64,000 bases of DNA, from the NCBI RefSeq assembly GCF_036492835.1, contig NZ_AP025320.1:1-64000 (forward strand), read 5' to 3'. Position 1 is the first letter of the stretch; every line of letters begins with the position of its first letter. This stretch comes from Fulvitalea axinellae (lineage in GTDB: Bacteria > Bacteroidota > Bacteroidia > Cytophagales > Cyclobacteriaceae). Under the pieces are notes generated by a model. The model was not told the DNA's origin. It did not search any database and saw nothing but the letters and a program-made list of their open reading frames with translations. Position numbers and translations under genes: made by a program. Positions 63,634 to 64,000 of this stretch are shown piece after piece.

Positions 63634-64000
63634 ATGAAAAATATTCCTTGGCAGGAACGTCCAGCCGATTGCGAGGACGTGGTTTGGAGATATAGCGAGA
63701 ACCCGGTAATCCCGAGAAATCTCACCAAAAATTCGAACAGTATCTTCAACAGTGCCGTAGTTCCCTTCGGCGACGGCTTTGCGGGCGTGTTCCGTTGCGA
63801 CGACAAGTGCCGACGCATGAACATCCACGCCGGCTTCAGCGAAGACGGAATAAACTGGCGGATCGAAAACGAACCGATCGCCTTCGGACCGGACGGCGAC
63901 AGCCTCGCCCATTCGGATTACAAATACGATCCGCGCGTGGTGCAGATCGGCGACAAATACCATATCCAATGGTGCAACGGCTACTTCGGCCCAACCATCG
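63634..64000 (+). CDS. GH130 glycoside phosphorylase, 3'-truncated by window end
   Basis: Only the first 122 residues are in the window. The start ATG follows AAAGAACG at good distance. [59 protein letters not shown] and [16 protein letters not shown] are GH130-like, and the first and third of these strongly recall the mannosyl-GlcNAc phosphorylase group (BT1033 type). The enzyme would phosphorolyse Man-beta1,4-GlcNAc to mannose 1-phosphate and GlcNAc, conserving energy. It lies 26 bp after the symporter stop codon and shares its transcript. The catalytic aspartate lies before or beyond the cut and cannot be checked fully. Confidence 0.88.
   Translation, partial: MKNIPWQERPADCEDVVWRYSENPVIPRNLTKNSNSIFNSAVVPFGDGFAGVFRCDDKCRRMNIHAGFSEDGINWRIENEPIAFGPDGDSLAHSDYKYDPRVVQIGDKYHIQWCNGYFGPTI

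Overview
The window reads as a chromosomal segment of a marine or host-associated member of the Bacteroidota, probably order Cytophagales (a Fulvitalea/Persicobacter-like organism is my guess, from style only). Reasons: three GH92 alpha-mannosidases and a GH95 fucosidase with Bacteroidota-type signal peptides, a Bacteroides-like L-fucose operon with a GntR/FucR regulator, a giant two-component sensor with a Reg_prop/Y_Y_Y sensor region, a DUF718 mutarotase, an SSS symporter paired with a GH130 phosphorylase, weak Shine-Dalgarno sites, and no tRNA, rRNA, CRISPR array or prophage that I can see.

Layout. 0.4-4.4 kb: DcaP-like porin, a nucleotidyltransferase-fold orphan (minus strand), a CapA-family protein. 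4.5-10.3 kb (minus): ROK sugar kinase, GH92, GH92. 10.5-17.2 kb (minus): small hypothetical, ProC, GH95 fucosidase, Ca2+/cation antiporter, a 432-aa orphan. 17.4-33.9 kb: ordinary chromosome (membrane protein, succinate-semialdehyde dehydrogenase, TolC, beta-barrel, PhoD-like phosphatase, DinB, VOC protein/aquaporin/POT peptide transporter, hydrolase, PH-domain protein, lipoprotein). 34-37.4 kb: an IS30-type helix-turn-helix remnant and three genes holding five copies of one STAS/SpoIIAA-like domain, with duplicated spacers. 37.8-45.5 kb: third GH92, then fucR, a sugar mutarotase, fucK and fucI on the minus strand, punctuated by arrays of a 7-bp repeat. 46-51.8 kb: OlsF-like double acyltransferase and a 1280-aa sensor kinase. 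52-57.6 kb: two large unusual proteins that both start MFSRR and share a helical module. 57.7-58.8 kb: an AhpD-like protein beside a Crp/Fnr pseudogene carrying two in-frame stops. 58.8-64 kb: a membrane-spanning SARP-like regulator divergent from an SSS symporter and a GH130 phosphorylase cut by the window end.

How the genes work together. GH92 enzymes trim alpha-mannose, GH95 releases L-fucose, FucI/FucK plus the mutarotase channel fucose into the cell's metabolism, and the SSS symporter with a GH130 enzyme resembling mannosyl-GlcNAc phosphorylase would handle the Man-beta1,4-GlcNAc core. Together this suggests use of N-glycans or similar mannose/fucose-rich host or algal glycans. Fuculose-phosphate aldolase, a fucose permease and SusC/D pairs are not in the window.

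The most unusual material is a scattered set of orphans at 1.6-3.2, 15.9-17.2, 52.0-55.1 and 55.3-57.6 kb. Three carry a short basic or low-complexity N-terminus followed by a P-V-(V)-Q motif. The domains I infer are a nucleotidyltransferase, an actin-fragmin-kinase-like fold and a peptidase-like fold without its zinc ligands. I read them as possible secreted effectors or toxins (contractile-injection or polymorphic-toxin type). That reading is inference from sequence pattern and memory of related proteins, without any search.
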